NCBI GenBank assembly: GCA_024509875.1
Contig: JAMPIV010014133.1
Coordinates: forward strand, 62,001 to 126,000
Source of the DNA: Oreohelix idahoensis
Lineage: Eukaryota > Mollusca > Gastropoda > Stylommatophora > Oreohelicidae
DNA: 64,000 bases
Direction of reading: 5' to 3'
A program made the position numbers and the translations under genes. The notes below the pieces were generated by a model. That model was given only the letters and a program-made list of their open reading frames with translations, ran no database searches and was not told the DNA's origin. Of this stretch, positions 22,264-34,819 are shown one piece after another. Numbering within the stretch: position 1 is the stretch's first letter; every line of letters begins with the position of its first letter.

Positions 22264-24379
22264 CACTGGCTAACAAAAAAAAAATTTTTTTTTTCTTTCT
22301 CTAACATTTCTGTGTTTTTCTGGTCAATTTTAATGCGCTGTTTTTAAATCTGCAAACCGTTTTTCTCTATCAGGTCGGGATCTCTAGAAATACGCAATTG
22401 AAGTTTTTTAACAATGCATACAGTATTACAACATCATTCGTACAAGAAGTATAACAGTTATGTAGGCTTGAATTTCTTTGCAGTCGACTTTCGTCGGTGA
22501 ATGGCATGTGGTACATCACGATGAAGCATCCAACAATAATCGGCAAGCATGGTCACACTCCACCGTCCTTGATAACGTTGTCAGGGAAAAAGTCAAGATG
22601 CGAATCGAGCAAATGGATTTTGAGGGACATGTTACAGCCCATAATTCTGTATGCATCTATGCACTGCTTAACAATATGCACATAGTCGACAGATTTGTGA
22701 TTTCCCATAAAGTTACCTACGATCGATTTGAATGCCATCCATGCGCGAAGTTCACTACCATGTAACAAGTTCTCGAATTGTTTGTCTGCAATAACTTTCC
22801 TAATCTGAGGTCCTACAAAGATACCTTCCTTTATCTTTGCATCGCTAACTTGCGGAAACTTTTCTCGAAGATAAGTGAAAGCTTTGCTCGTTTTATCTAA
22901 CGCTTTTACGAAATTCTTCATGAGCCCCAACTTTATATGTAACGGTGGTAAAATGATGCTGTCTTTATTAACTAATGGCTCGTGTATTACATTTTTATGC
23001 CTGAGCTGCATACGATCCCTGATAGGCCACACCTTTCTTGCATAATGTTCCTGTCTGTTGTGGCTGTCCCATTCACATAGGAAGCAACAAAATTTAGTAT
23101 ACCCAGTCTGCATGCCCGTGAGAATTGCAATGACCTTTAGGTCTCCACAAATCCGCCATAGGTAGTCATTGTACTTTATTTTTGCCAAAAGTATAGCCAT
23201 ATTGTCATAAGTTTCTTTCATATGAACAGAGTACGCGACTGGAATTGATGAAAATAAATTTCCGTTATGCAATAACACGGCTTTAAGACTAGTCTTGGAA
23301 GAGTCGATGAAAAGTAGCAATTCGTTGACTATGTGCTCATGACCGAGGTGCACCATTAGACCGTTTACATCTTTGCAATAGCAAATGTCATCATCCATCT
23401 CAAAGTATTGAACAAGTTCTCTGTGTCTATGACGAAATTTAGATATCGGAGTATTGGGCGCTAAAAGATTCCATTCTTTGAGTCGCGAACCTAGTAATTC
23501 CGCTTGTCCTTTGGTAAGATCGAGATCACGTATTAGATCTGAAAGTTCTGAATGGTTAATTAAGTGAACACCATCATTCACCGGTATATAATCCGAGTCA
23601 GAATTAGTTTCTAAAGCAGGTAATATCACTTTCTGATGGTTCATTCACGTCCAACGGATATTGTTCTGGTGGAACTGGGATTGGACAGGTGATTGGATCA
23701 TGAGGCACTGGTTTCGAAACCGATTCAATATTTGGATAAACCACAGACTTTCTAGTTTTAAAAGTGAAACCATGGATATTTGTCAAGCAGAAGTAACAAT
23801 CAGTAGCGTGATTTGTCGGTTCACGCCATATTACTGCACTCCAAAAGGCATCGACTTATGCTTCGGCGATTTTCGTAACCAACCTGCCGATGTATTTGCC
23901 CAAGTCGAACAAACTGCATTTGGCTTCCAAGATTTATTTGCGTCATCAATTTTCTAATCTAAATAAAGTTCATAGGCTTTCTTTAGTAATGGTGTAAAGT
24001 TTTTCTGGTGAACACGATCGGTAAAATATCCGCACACGTAACAGAACAGATCAGCCGAATTTCTACAACTTCTAGAAGCCATATTTCGCTCAGAATTATT
24101 TCAAAATACAGTAACTATTTGAAAAATAGCGTAACATATGTCATGCATCTTTTAGCAGTATAAAAAGTAGAATTATTTTGCATTTTATTAATTTTTAATA
24201 AGTTATATAGTAAAAATGAAACGGAGCAATTAACGGTTTCCCAAAAATATATTTATTCACAAATATCTTAAGAACCCGATGTGATAGAGATAAACGGATT
24301 TCAAATTTGAAATCAGCGCAAGAAACTGACCTAAGAACACTTATTTTTATATAAGAAAGAAAAATGTTGTTTGTCAGTG
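22264..24379 (-). mobile_element. CACTA-like (EnSpm-type) DNA transposon, defective
   Basis: The element begins CACTGG (22264) and ends GTCAGTG (24379), with ATA on both sides (22261-22263 and 24380-24382), fitting a 3-bp target duplication. The first 150 bases and the inverted last 140 bases align: CACTG ends, a TTTTTCTTTCT block, GTGTTTTTCTGGTCA against GTGTTCTTAGGTCA, TGCGCTG, and CGTTTTTCTCTATCAGGTCGGG against CGTTTATCTCTATCACATCGGG. One gene lies on the minus strand. Superfamily placement rests on ends plus duplication size and is inference; the inverted repeats themselves are directly visible. Confidence 0.82.
22458..24082 (-). pseudogene. Transposase-like protein of a widespread invertebrate repeat family
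   Basis: From ATG 24080-24082 the frame gives a Cys-rich N-terminus (CRNSADLFCYVCGYFTD). An in-frame TAG follows at about 23954, then a TAA near 23833 and a frame change to CYFCLTNIHGFTFKTRK. Another frame change occurs near 23620. The open 363-residue part (23644-22553) includes FIDSSKTSLKAVLL, RICGDLKVIAILTGMQTGYTK, a FCCFLCEWDSHNRQEHY Cys/His block and KVWPIRDRM...LLPPLHIKLGLMKNFVKALDK-type sequence. It stops just after HLDFFPDNVIKD; about ten bases on, TMLADYCWMLHRD resumes in another frame and ends at TAA 22458. From memory of this family, roughly 25 residues containing a GERFHQD-type motif belong between those segments, so an internal deletion is likely. Function in the family: unproven, probably transposase. 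Confidence 0.75.
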
Positions 24380-25261
24380 ATATCAATTTGTCCAGTGGCA
24401 GAATTTTCTTGAGACAGTTATATTGAGTGGTAAAGACACCTCACTTAAATAGTAAGATAAAGTCTGCAAGTGGCTAAGCGTGGCTTATGCACGTGAAAGG
24501 ATCTAACGTAACAAGACATAAGGTTCTAAGGAAATGTTTCCCTGCTGACTTTAGATACAGGAAAAAGACGTAATCTGAAGCTACACTAGGCAGTCTTACA
24601 AACGATCTGAGATTGCAGACTAGAGCAAAAAGATGAAATGTTAAAGTTTTCCCCCCGTGTCCACGAGTTTATTGTAAATCAAAGAAAACAGGGAACTAGC
24701 CGTTCTCTACAAGAAAGGCAGAATAAAAGGACCTAAGCTAGATGCCGATGTCCACGTGCAGAGGGGTGGAATTTAGCTTGTCAAACTTAAGATTGACATG
24801 ACCAATGCCAGAAATAGCGCTATTAGGAGCTATAAGAAAGAAAAGTGGGCGTAGACAAAAACAGAGAATAAGACAGGGCATACCACTCGGCTAAAAATGA
24901 CAGAAATTTCGTTCAACTTAAGACAACCTAAAAGTCTTCTCACAGATTTATACTCTACAAGATGCTAAGGAAGTATAGTATGTGCAAGCGTAAACACGAT
25001 CCTATTTTGTACTACGATGCGTGGCTGCTCAGTCACTGCCCACCACTGCGAGCGCAAAGGTAGTTTTAGGAAAACATGACCTATCTGTTTTCGAATTACG
25101 ATTTCTCGCGGAACACTAGGGTTCCGCGGAACCCCGGTTAAGAAACCCTTGTCTAATCTGTGGTTCACAAAGTGTTATAAGAGGTTGCTGTAAATCTGAT
25201 TGCACAGAACATTCGAGAGAGAAAAAAACGAGGAAATGACGTGATTTAATATGAGAGAGAG

Positions 25262-25283
25262 ATAGTCAGAGAGAGAGAGAGCG

Positions 25284-25348
<65 letters not shown>

Positions 25349-25355
25349 GAGAGAC
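25262..25355. repeat. (GA)n microsatellite
   Basis: About 90 bases of GA dinucleotides with GCGA and GATA interruptions, just outside the right end of the hAT element. Confidence 0.95.
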
Positions 25356-26499
25356 GCGTACAAGGAAGTAAAGTCTTAAAAATAAATCACCAAACATTAC
25401 TTCGATCTTACACTACATAATGGTCTCGAATAGAAAAACTGTGTTGACTATTTAAAAGATTCAGTGTGAATTTGAAACCTGAATGTGAAACGTGACCTTC
25501 AAGGTGCCACCAAAATTGCGATACACTGAAGAGATTATAAACTTTTTGTTTTGGTTTCAGAGTCACATTGCTAAGATTTAAAAGATGGAACTGAGATTAT
25601 TTCTAATGTTGAATCAGTGTAACCATTCCTTTACAAATCCTGGTAGTTTGGTTATCTTCATATTTTTGAAAGGGCATTTTACTCAGTGAAGATAACAGGT
25701 TTGGAATGTCTCAAATAAATTAAATGGAGGTGATATCAGCCCAGTCAGCATTAATATAAAAGAAATCATAATTTTATTTCAAAACCATTTTTAAAAAAAA
25801 TCAGTTGGGCGTATTTTGGTCAGCTCATATACTCTTCCCATGATACATTATTCTAAAGGCGTCCAGTGTATCAGAATCATGCACCATAAATTTCATACTG
25901 CCTAAAATTAACAATGTCATCTTAAGGTCGCAAATTTACTCTTATATGGTGATTTTTACAATCTACTTTATGCGTTGTGAATACAGAGGAATCAAGGGCA
26001 CGTCATGAAACACGATTAATGTGTAAGGAGGTAGTGAGTAAACTAGGAATGTGAAAAGACATTATGACACATGATCGAAATCAAACAATCACTTTAATAT
26101 GTCTTGAACATTGAAATTGGACTAACATTGCTGCAAACCTAAAGAAGTGGAAAATGTTAAATACACTCAAGATGGTGATAAAAGTGATGTGGGAAAGTAT
26201 ACACTTAAGATGATGATGATGCAGGTGCTTTAAGCAGATATTGTTTCAAGATGATAAAAGGGCTAAATGAAAGCATACACTCAAGATGATGAAGAAAGTG
26301 CTTATGATGAAAGTGATGTAAGAAGGTATGCTATCAAGTTGATGATGGAGGTGCTTTAAGAAGGTATATACTCTAGAGGAATACAAGCAATGTAAGAAGA
26401 CATACACTCAGGATGATAATCCACTGTTAGAAGACATACAATCAAGAGAATGATGAAAGAGCTGTAAGAAAGTATGAGCTTTAGATAATGATGATGATA
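25356..26499. other. AT-rich spacer grading into degenerate minisatellite
   Basis: No gene recognised. From about 26150 onward degenerate units containing AAGATGATGA and GTAAGAAGG appear every 35-70 bases, becoming regular after 26500. Confidence 0.55.
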
Positions 26500-27607
26500 G
26501 AGCTGTAAGAAGGCATAAACTAAAGATGATGAAAGCGCTGTAAGAAGGAATAAACTAAAGATGATGATAGAGCTGTAAGAAGGCATAAACTAAAGATGAT
26601 GATAGAGCTGTAAGAAGGCATAAACTAAAGATGATGAAAGCGCTGTAAGAAGGCATAAACTAAAGATGATGATAGAGCTGTAAGAAGGCATAAACTAAAG
26701 ATGATGATAGAGCTGTAAGAAGGCATAAACTAAAGATGATGATAGAGCTGTAAGAAGGCATAAACTAAAGATGATGATAGAGCTGTAAGAAGGCATAAAC
26801 TGAAGATGATGAAAACGCTGTAAGAAGGCATAACACATAAGGTAGGGAAACCACGAGGCCTGTAAACAGTAAATTAATTAATATGAAACAAATATAAAGG
26901 TATGTTATAAGGCACTCGTAGGAAATAAAGAAGTAGAACACTAGACAACAGAAAAACAACAGACATGAGTGGCTTACCCAAGATTTGAACCCTGGACCTT
27001 CCGTGCGACAACACCGCGTAGCTATGCAAGCGAATCACACTGTCTTCACTGCCATCTACGCATCCCCAAAAAAGGATGTTTCAATGACAGGTCATTAGCG
27101 CGAACCTCTATACATAACACCGGAAGTTTACCATGGGCAGTTCAGCCTATTAATGACGCAATCACTTCTGTTGTTCCCCTATATATCAGTATTGGTCAGT
27201 CCAACAATACAAAGACACAGTATTAAGGTCTTTGTCTTGTTGGACTGACCAATACTGATATATAGGGGAACAACAGAAGTGATTGCGTCATTAATAGGCT
27301 GAACTGCCCATGGTAAACTTCCGGTGTTATGTATAGAGGTTCGCACTAATGACCTGTCATTGAAACATCCTTTTTTGGGGATGCGTAGATGGCAGTGAGG
27401 ACAGTGTGATTCGCTTGCATAGCTAGGCGGTGTTGTCGCACGGAAGGTCCAGGGTTCAAATCCTGGGTAAGCCACTCATGTCTGTTGTTTTTCTGTTGTC
27501 TAGTGTTCTACTTCTTTATTTCCTACGAGTGCCTTATAACATACCTTTATATTTGTTTCATATTAATTTAAGAAGGCATAAACTAAAGATGATGAAAGCG
27601 CTGTAAG
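26500..27607. repeat. 35-bp minisatellite, interrupted by a palindrome
   Basis: The unit is about 35 bases, with AAACTAAAGATGATGATAGA then GCTGTAAGAAGGCAT. About nine clean copies lie at 26510-26835. Some units carry GAAAGCGCTG in place of GATAGAGCTG, in an alternating arrangement. One or two further copies follow the palindrome at 27571-27607, showing that the palindrome entered the array. Confidence 0.9.
26869..27570. repeat. Near-perfect palindrome, two 345-bp arms
   Basis: Left arm 26869-27216 and right arm 27228-27570 are reverse complements with only scattered mismatches; the spacer is about 11 bases (ACAGTATTAAG). Each arm holds a tRNA-like segment: in the right arm, plus strand, CTAGGCGGTGTTGTCGCACG followed by GGGTTCAAATCCTGG (an excellent box B). 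The arms could be two SINEs in head-to-head arrangement or a foldback element. Translations of the two arms are the same protein, which is an artefact of symmetry. Confidence 0.93.
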
Positions 27608-28826
27608 AAGGAAGAAAGAATTAAAATGTGGATGGAAGTGTGTCTAACGAAATGTGTTATCAAAGTAAGAGTAAGAAAAAACAAAATCTAAGTTCCATTA
27701 CAACAGCCAACTTTTGACGAGGAGATGGCAAATCATCTAACTCGATACCGTATATCTGTATGTACAATGGACATAAACACCTATATACTTGTTTGTCTAT
27801 TTTGGTAAAGTGTGCTAAAACCTCATTTATTGTACTAGATGTATCGAAGATGGGAATATTCGTTTGACTCTTACGATCCATCAGAGATGTAGACAGATTT
27901 ATTATTGAGATCCGATACACATGGCCAGTACGAGTAAGCGTTATTCCCTCTTGTATATGAGACTTTGACAAACTGGGATATTATTTTTGTCTTTGGTAAC
28001 TCAATATTCTGTTGGGAAGACTGGATATTCCGTTGGGAATATTATTTATGTTGTTTTATTTGTCTGTGTTTTTATTGATGTTAGCATGTTAGTCATTGTT
28101 TTTGACTCTTTGGTTGTTCTTATAATTAGCCTTTGTGGTTTTATGTTCTATTTGGCGCTTGGAGTGAGTGGGTGGGGAGAACTTTCTTATTAGTTCTTGT
28201 ATTCTTATCTTTCTTCTTAATTCTCTTGTCTTTGAATTTCTTCTTAACACTCATGATCTTATCGTTCTTCTTAGTTCTGGTTTTCTTGTCTTCTTTTGAG
28301 CTTCCGTGTTCTTACTTTTTCCACCAAATGTTTGTGTTCTTCCGTGTCTCATGTTCTCGCCTGTCTTCTCAATGTTCACTTTCTAACCTTTTCTCTTATT
28401 TGTTTACATCTTTTACTCGTGTTGTTATCGTTGATCTTAATCCTAGTGCTCTTAAAGTGTTAGTATTACCTTTGCTTCCAGACGACCATGTGTCGTTCAC
28501 TGCAGCCTTCCATGAAGAGCCTTTTTTTTTTTTCTTTTTTTTTTTGCTTTGACTCCGTTAATTTTAGCGGATCTCATTTCACTGTGCAGATTTCGCTCCC
28601 ATGTTATTAGCGATCCTTCTAATTGCCTTCATGAATATGTATTACAAGTTTTTTTTTTTTTTCATTCATTACTTTCAGTTCCCTAGTTGCATGACACTTC
28701 CATAAACACATACCAATCCTTCCTTTCTTGTGCCATCCATTTTAGGTCTTTTCATGTTTTCTTTATCCCCTTGATACCTGTCTTCAGTTTCCTTCTCCAT
28801 TTTCTTATATCTTTCTCTACCTGGGG
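27608..28826. other. Unassigned region with T-rich strand bias
   Basis: Frames at 27660-27971 (minus) and 27987-28552 (plus) are composed of low-complexity Leu/Phe/Ser sequence from a T-rich strand and match no family known to me. Long T runs lie at 28521-28545 and 28650-28663. I see no convincing gene. Confidence 0.4.
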
Positions 28827-29716
<890 letters not shown>

Positions 29717-29724
29717 ACCTGGGG

Positions 29725-30888
29725 ATTCCCGAACAATGACAACTTTGTAAAAGGCTATCACCAGGTGTCCTCAGTTCGTGCTGTATCCAACGCTAGCATC
29801 AACTTCTCACCTCCTACATTAATTATTTGCCAGGAATTAATTACTTTTCACACCGAACAGTTATGAGTGATTTCGCCATATGAGGGTTGTGCTTCGCATA
29901 CATAAAACTTATATTTATTCAGAATCGCATATTCTCACTTTCTGTTTAACCACTCCGATAGCTCTTCATTAACTCGTGTGTGTATCACCAAGCTGTTGTC
30001 AGCAAATTATCATTAGTGTCACTCTACAATGTTCCTCTCATATTTATTTTATAAACCTCATATTTAGCGACACAGGTGATAAAATATAACTCTTTACAGC
30101 TGTCGATAACAACCTGCGTTGTTGTTGTGAAAATGTACTGTACCAAACTATGTTGTTGATGACTTTTGCTTTGTTTTCATGTATTAAACATTTTTTGGGG
30201 TGTTTATACAAGCGGTTCTAAACACAACCCTTCTGAGAAACACTGTTTTTTGTTTGTTTTGTCTTCTATGTTTTAGGCAGCACTTGTGTGTTAAATACTG
30301 ACTCTCAATGACACAAAGTAGTCGATAATTTTTTTTAAAGTTATATGGCAATGTCCGAAACCTCAGACAAATGTTGCGCGTGCAAATGTGTGACTGTGCA
30401 CTGTGAAATGAAATGTTAGACGTGCCACGTTCGTTTTTCTTGAGCTGGTTATAAAACTGCATCATTGACAACCTTAACACTTCATTCTTGCAGTAGCCCG
30501 GTAAGACCAAACTCTTATAAGGGGTACACCAGTAAAACTAAACTCTTATAAGGGGTACGCGATTATTGAGAGTTTGGGAAACACTGATTTAGATGATCAG
30601 ATAAGACTGGAACAAACAGCCCTCTGTACAAAAACTCCTGTCTTAATACTATCATAGTTCATAGCTAATATGTGTCTGCATCAACGCATTAATCCATCAG
30701 TATGCATCAGTTGACATAAGCAGGCTGCAAGAATACCAGATTGTATTAACCGATATAAGCATGTCTAATCAATGGCTTACTCATTCAGACAGCAAATGTT
30801 GAATATCTTTGTGGCATATATCAAAATGTCGGTAAACAATATCATAAGTCATCTGATCGATTTTCTTTCTTATCTTGTTAACTTGTTT
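29725..30888. other. Unassigned region, possible hAT-like remnant near 30590
   Basis: GAGAGTTTGGGAAACACTG near 30571-30589 resembles the inverted end of some hAT elements (CAGTGTTTCCCAAACTC), but I could not find the matching end. TAAACTCTTATAAGGGGTAC occurs near 30509-30535 and again, directly repeated, just after. A minus-strand frame at 30184-30510 is unfamiliar. Confidence 0.4.
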
Positions 30889-31140
30889 TTTTTTTTCAAT
30901 GATTTTATGAAGCGTGGCGGGGAGCTGAAGTTAACGTTCTTCGGCCAAGTGTGTCGTACTGGAGACTGTGAGCCTTTGTTGTTTGAGAATTTCTGTGATG
31001 TTGTCTTAACATCTGCCTCTTGGTCTTCCTCGCGCCTTGAAACCTAATCTTCTAATACTGACGGTGCGTAGTAGTCATTTATCGGGCTCCATTCTAAAGA
31101 GATGGCCTAACCACCTAATTTTCTGTCTCTCTTTCATAAC
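30889..31140 (-). pseudogene. LINE 3' fragment (C-terminal tail of pol)
   Basis: The minus strand reads KIRWLGHLFRMEPDK, a stop, then LGFKARGRPRGR and DNITEILKQQRLTVSS. The GH.(L/F)RM...RGRP.RR pattern is the conserved C-terminal region of RTE/CR1-like LINE pol proteins. Only about 80 residues remain, with at least two stops. It ends in an A-rich run on its own strand (T run at 30886-30897). Confidence 0.65.
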
Positions 31141-33379
31141 GTGAAGAAAAAGAAAATTCTTACACACACAGGTTTTTTACGTTACGACACATGTTGTAGG
31201 AAGAAGTAAATGTTGATGTAGCATCTCTGACATAGTCAATTCAGAATGCTTCACATCAGCACGTAAATATATTATGCATTCCATGCTTTTCGGTCATACT
31301 TTTTTTTTTTTTTTTTCAATTGCTTTTCTTGTTCCAATTCTCACAGCAAACTCTTTTCGAACAATGAGGATAATGTTGCAACACGTGACTCTCTATCAAT
31401 CAACTTACAGTTTTTCTGTCATGTGACACAGAAACTACTCGCACGGAAATCATTTAATGCATACTTCCGACCGTATGCACTTGTTGTTTGCTAAGACTGG
31501 CTATTATTTAGTTCACAGAGAAAGCTATTTATTTTCATTTAATACAACTGTGCCGTTCCTTTCTGAGTTTAGTTTGGTTTATATTAGCCAACTGGGTTTA
31601 GGGTAGCAAACTAGCAACGCCAAACAGCAAATGCAGGAAATGATTAAAGTTCACTGCTTCAGACAATTAATTACATTTATTGACATCTTCTACGATATGT
31701 ATGTCCACAGAATAATGATTCCGATACATGAATGTGTTCACAAGATAATACACTTCCAGCATACACTTGATAATATAAGCCTCCTCTCACGGGCCATCAA
31801 AGTTCCGGCATTAACAGTCACCTATCTTGCCGTCTGTACAGTCTAAGTCCGCGAATTAATTCCGCAGTACACAATCGTCTGTTATCATTCTATAAACATT
31901 AGGATACTTTTCTGTGGGTACATAGACGTCTCTGGCAAGCATATAATCAAATATCTTCCATACATGCCGACCCATCAGCGGACATAAAACACATCAGCCA
32001 GAGCTCACACAAGCACAGCCATTCCGGCAAGACACTGCCAAAACATAACTGTCGTTATTCTGCACGCGCATCTAAATAATTATTTTATTTGACGTCATTT
32101 CAATCTAACGACGCTCATGTTGAGCACCGCGATGGTTCAAAATCCTGAACACATTGCGGTGCGCAAAAATATGCGCAACAACAACTCTCTTCCTGTCCTT
32201 GCTTTCCCTTTCGCTCCATATGGGACACGGTGCAGTCACTATAGTAGCCTCAGTGCAAGAAGCCTGCTCCAAAGTACGTATGCGCGCTTGGAGTGTTTTC
32301 TTTGTTTTAAACGGAGAGAGGGGATATACCAGCTCCGTACGAAAACTCACCTTAGACGCCTCTTACAACACGCGTTCTACAGAGTTCCTTACTAATATTA
32401 TCTTCCTTCAATATCTACGATAACTATTCCCCAGTTATATCCCATAGATTACATACGTCTGTTTACCTCCCATCACGATTCTTCAACAGCATACGATCTG
32501 GTTACAGAGCAAGGGAATGCCCGAAGTGAAGCTGAGTAGGCTGTGTTACAGAAATTCTGAAGAAGCTTGGCGTTCACAGTCATAAGTATACTGACGATCA
32601 GGAGTCGGCAACCAGTCGATCACGATTAATCGGTAAATACCAGTGGATGATTTGGTATATCTTTAGACGAGTGGGAGGAACCAATGAAAAAAAGAAAGAA
32701 AGAGAAGAAAGAAAGAACGACTTTTTAACGTGGGAAAATTTCGGACTAGACCACTCCCGCCAGCGATGTACTCGGGATCAAGATTAAAAGTACTGTTTCC
32801 GCTTTCCGTATGAAAACTCTCCACATGGCTACTAAACTTTATTCGAGAACTGCATGAGAAAGGAACGTGATCTTTTCTTCCCACTCCTATCTGATCTAGT
32901 TTTCCTTTGACTTCTGGATTTGTTAGTTTCTGCTTTCATAAAATGCACACTGTATTTTGATATTTAAAAAAGCGGCATTCCTTCTTCCAACTTGTGGTTC
33001 ATTAGCTATCCATGTTTCCACAACAAACGAAAATAAAAAAATTGCATAACACGTGATAGAGGGACCTACACATTTTAATTTGTGTGTAATTTGTTCCGAT
33101 GTTTAAACATGTCTTTTGCGAATTTAATGTTATTGTTGTTCTACTTGTGTTACGTGCATGTCTCTGTTGTGCGTAGTTTAAGAACCCGCAGGGTAATCCT
33201 CTATTAGTTCGACAGTGGAACCTGTGCTCAAATATAAGCAGGTGTTGCTAGCAGGTTCATCATAAACCGTAGGTGATTTACCTTCGTTGAGCTGTGAGCT
33301 GTAACTTCAGGTAAGAGACGCTTCACAACTTTGAATGTCTGTTCAGCTGCTGTCAGCTACGGGTTCCTGTATCGTGATA
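31141..33379. other. Long stretch without recognised gene
   Basis: Contains a T run at 31300-31316 and overlapping short frames on both strands at 32105-32423 that resemble nothing known to me. The segment 32160-32350 has a higher GC content and fewer stops than its surroundings, which could mark an old element or exon, but no motif decides. Confidence 0.35.
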
Positions 33380-34400
33380 TACTCTTGTTTTCAACTAAGG
33401 CGAGGTATAGTTATCTACTGTTGCTGACAACTAAGGCGAGGTATTGTTATCTACTGTTGCTGACAACTAAGGCGAGGTATTGTTATCTACTGTTGCTGAC
33501 AACTAAGGCGAGGTATTGTTATCTACTGTTGCTGACAACTAAGTGGTGGTTTTATTATCTACTGTTTCTGTCAGCTAAGTAGCCGAATTTTTATCTACTG
33601 TTGTTGTCAACCAAGAAGCGGTATTGTTATCTACTGTTGCTGACAACTTAAGCACGATATTGTTATCAATTTTGCTTTCCACTAAGGCGCAGTATTGTTA
33701 TCTACTGTTTGGTTTCGTTTGGTTTGTAAGGACTATCTTCATTGCACACGGACAACGCCATCAGTGCTCCGATCTCCTCCCTTAGATCACACAAGGAGGA
33801 TCTCAGCGCAGTGCACGAACTCCGTAGCACCGGCGAGAATCCCAATGTGTGTATATAATGTATAGGAATCACACATTCTATAAATATTTTTGTGGTGGGT
33901 AGGTTTTCTAATTTTTTAAATTTTGCCAAAGATTTCCAACTGCCGTGGGATTTTAACGTGCGCAACTTGCACACGGGACCTCCTATTTTTTTCGCACTTA
34001 TCTGAGAAGGCTAGGCATCCGATATCACTACACATGGGACCAGGGGGGAGTATGACGTAATTAGGACCACTGGTTCTGAAAAAAATATTTCAATAAATTA
34101 TAATCCCTCAACTGGGATTCCGAACCAGCTACCTCTTGAATACGAGGCGGACGCCATACCTCTGAGCCACTCCGACCCCCACTGTTATTCACCGTTACTC
34201 ACAACTAAGCTGCGATATTATTATCTACGCTATTTATGATAACTGAGTCAAGGTAATGTTATCTACTGTTACTGGCAACTAAGGCACTGTATTGTTATCT
34301 AACGTTGCTGTCAACTAGCTTGATATCGTTACCTATTGCTGCTGTTAACTTAGCTCCGGTAATGTGATATACTGTTGATGTTAGTGTTCGTATTAAGTCA
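33380..34400. repeat. 36-bp minisatellite split by a SINE
   Basis: The unit, about 36 bases, contains ACTAAGGCGAGGTATTGTT followed by ATCTACTGTTGCTGAC. Four units at 33390-33540 are almost identical; units become divergent toward 33706 and again at 34181-34400, on the other side of the SINE insertion. The plus-strand frame over it encodes an LLTTKARYCYL repeat and is not a gene. Confidence 0.93.
33707..34180 (-). mobile_element. tRNA-derived SINE, minus strand, about 475 bp
   Basis: On the minus strand it begins GGGGGTCGGAGTGGCTCAGA, with a box A (TGGCTCAGAGGTATGG) and, about 30 bases later, a box B (GGTTCGGAATCCC, 34114-34126). The head is shared with the element at 43745-44020. The body contains a segment (33815-33890) found in inverted orientation at 43040-43125. 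The 3' end is a CAAACGAAACCAAAC-like tail. Insertion divides the surrounding minisatellite. Confidence 0.85.
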
Positions 34401-34690
34401 GTGGTCTTGTTATATAAGTGTTATTTTTGTATCAATATACCTGTTATAGCAGTGTTCCTGTTATTTAAGTATTTTGTTATAGCAGTGTTCTTGTTGTATC
34501 AGTGTCCTTGTTATAATAGTGTTCTTGTTGTATCAACGCTCTTCTTGTACCGGTGTTTAGTTATAGCAGCGGTGTTATTTTAACTCTGTTCTTTTTATAG
34601 CATTGTTTGTCCTTGCTATATCACTGTTTTTCTGATAGCAATGTTCTTGGTGAAGCAGTATTCTTGTTATAACATCGATCTTGTTATGGG
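34401..34690. repeat. Degenerate TTCTTGTTATAGCAGTG repeat
   Basis: Variants of GTTATAGCAGTGTTCTTGTT, about 17-29 bases apart, recur from 34420 to 34685. It is adjacent to the 36-bp array but has a different unit. Confidence 0.7.
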
Positions 34691-34819
34691 CGTGCTCCGT
34701 AATAATCCTTCAATCTACATATTTAGGTAAAATTAATAGTTTTGAATTGCAATGTTATTTTAATATTATAAACACTTCTGTGTTTCCTCTCCGTGTTCAT
34801 ACAGATTTTAAATATGAGG

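Larger units (their letters stand above)
20010..25150 (-). mobile_element. hAT-type transposon, 5.1 kb, enlarged by nested insertions
   Basis: The eight bases GTCTAATC occur just outside both ends (20002-20009 and 25151-25158), the duplication size of hAT elements. The ends are CAGCCATTCTCAACC and, inverted, AAGGGTTTCTTAACC. About 230 bp at the left end and 200 bp at the right end match the 890-bp element at 28827-29716 in opposite orientation, so the founder was probably a non-autonomous element of about 1 kb. No hAT transposase was found. The interior holds a CACTA-like element (22264-24379) and about 2 kb of unidentified sequence (20250-22263). Confidence 0.85.

Noticed and set aside
26969..27475. 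Two almost identical proteins on opposite strands (starting MAYPRFEPWTFRATT / MAYPGFEPWTFRATT)
   Set aside because: They read the two arms of the palindrome; the tRNA-like box B lies in the same bases, and no gene is indicated.
34154..34180. A true tRNA gene
   Set aside because: Box A and B are present but the cloverleaf does not close and the sequence continues as a SINE body.
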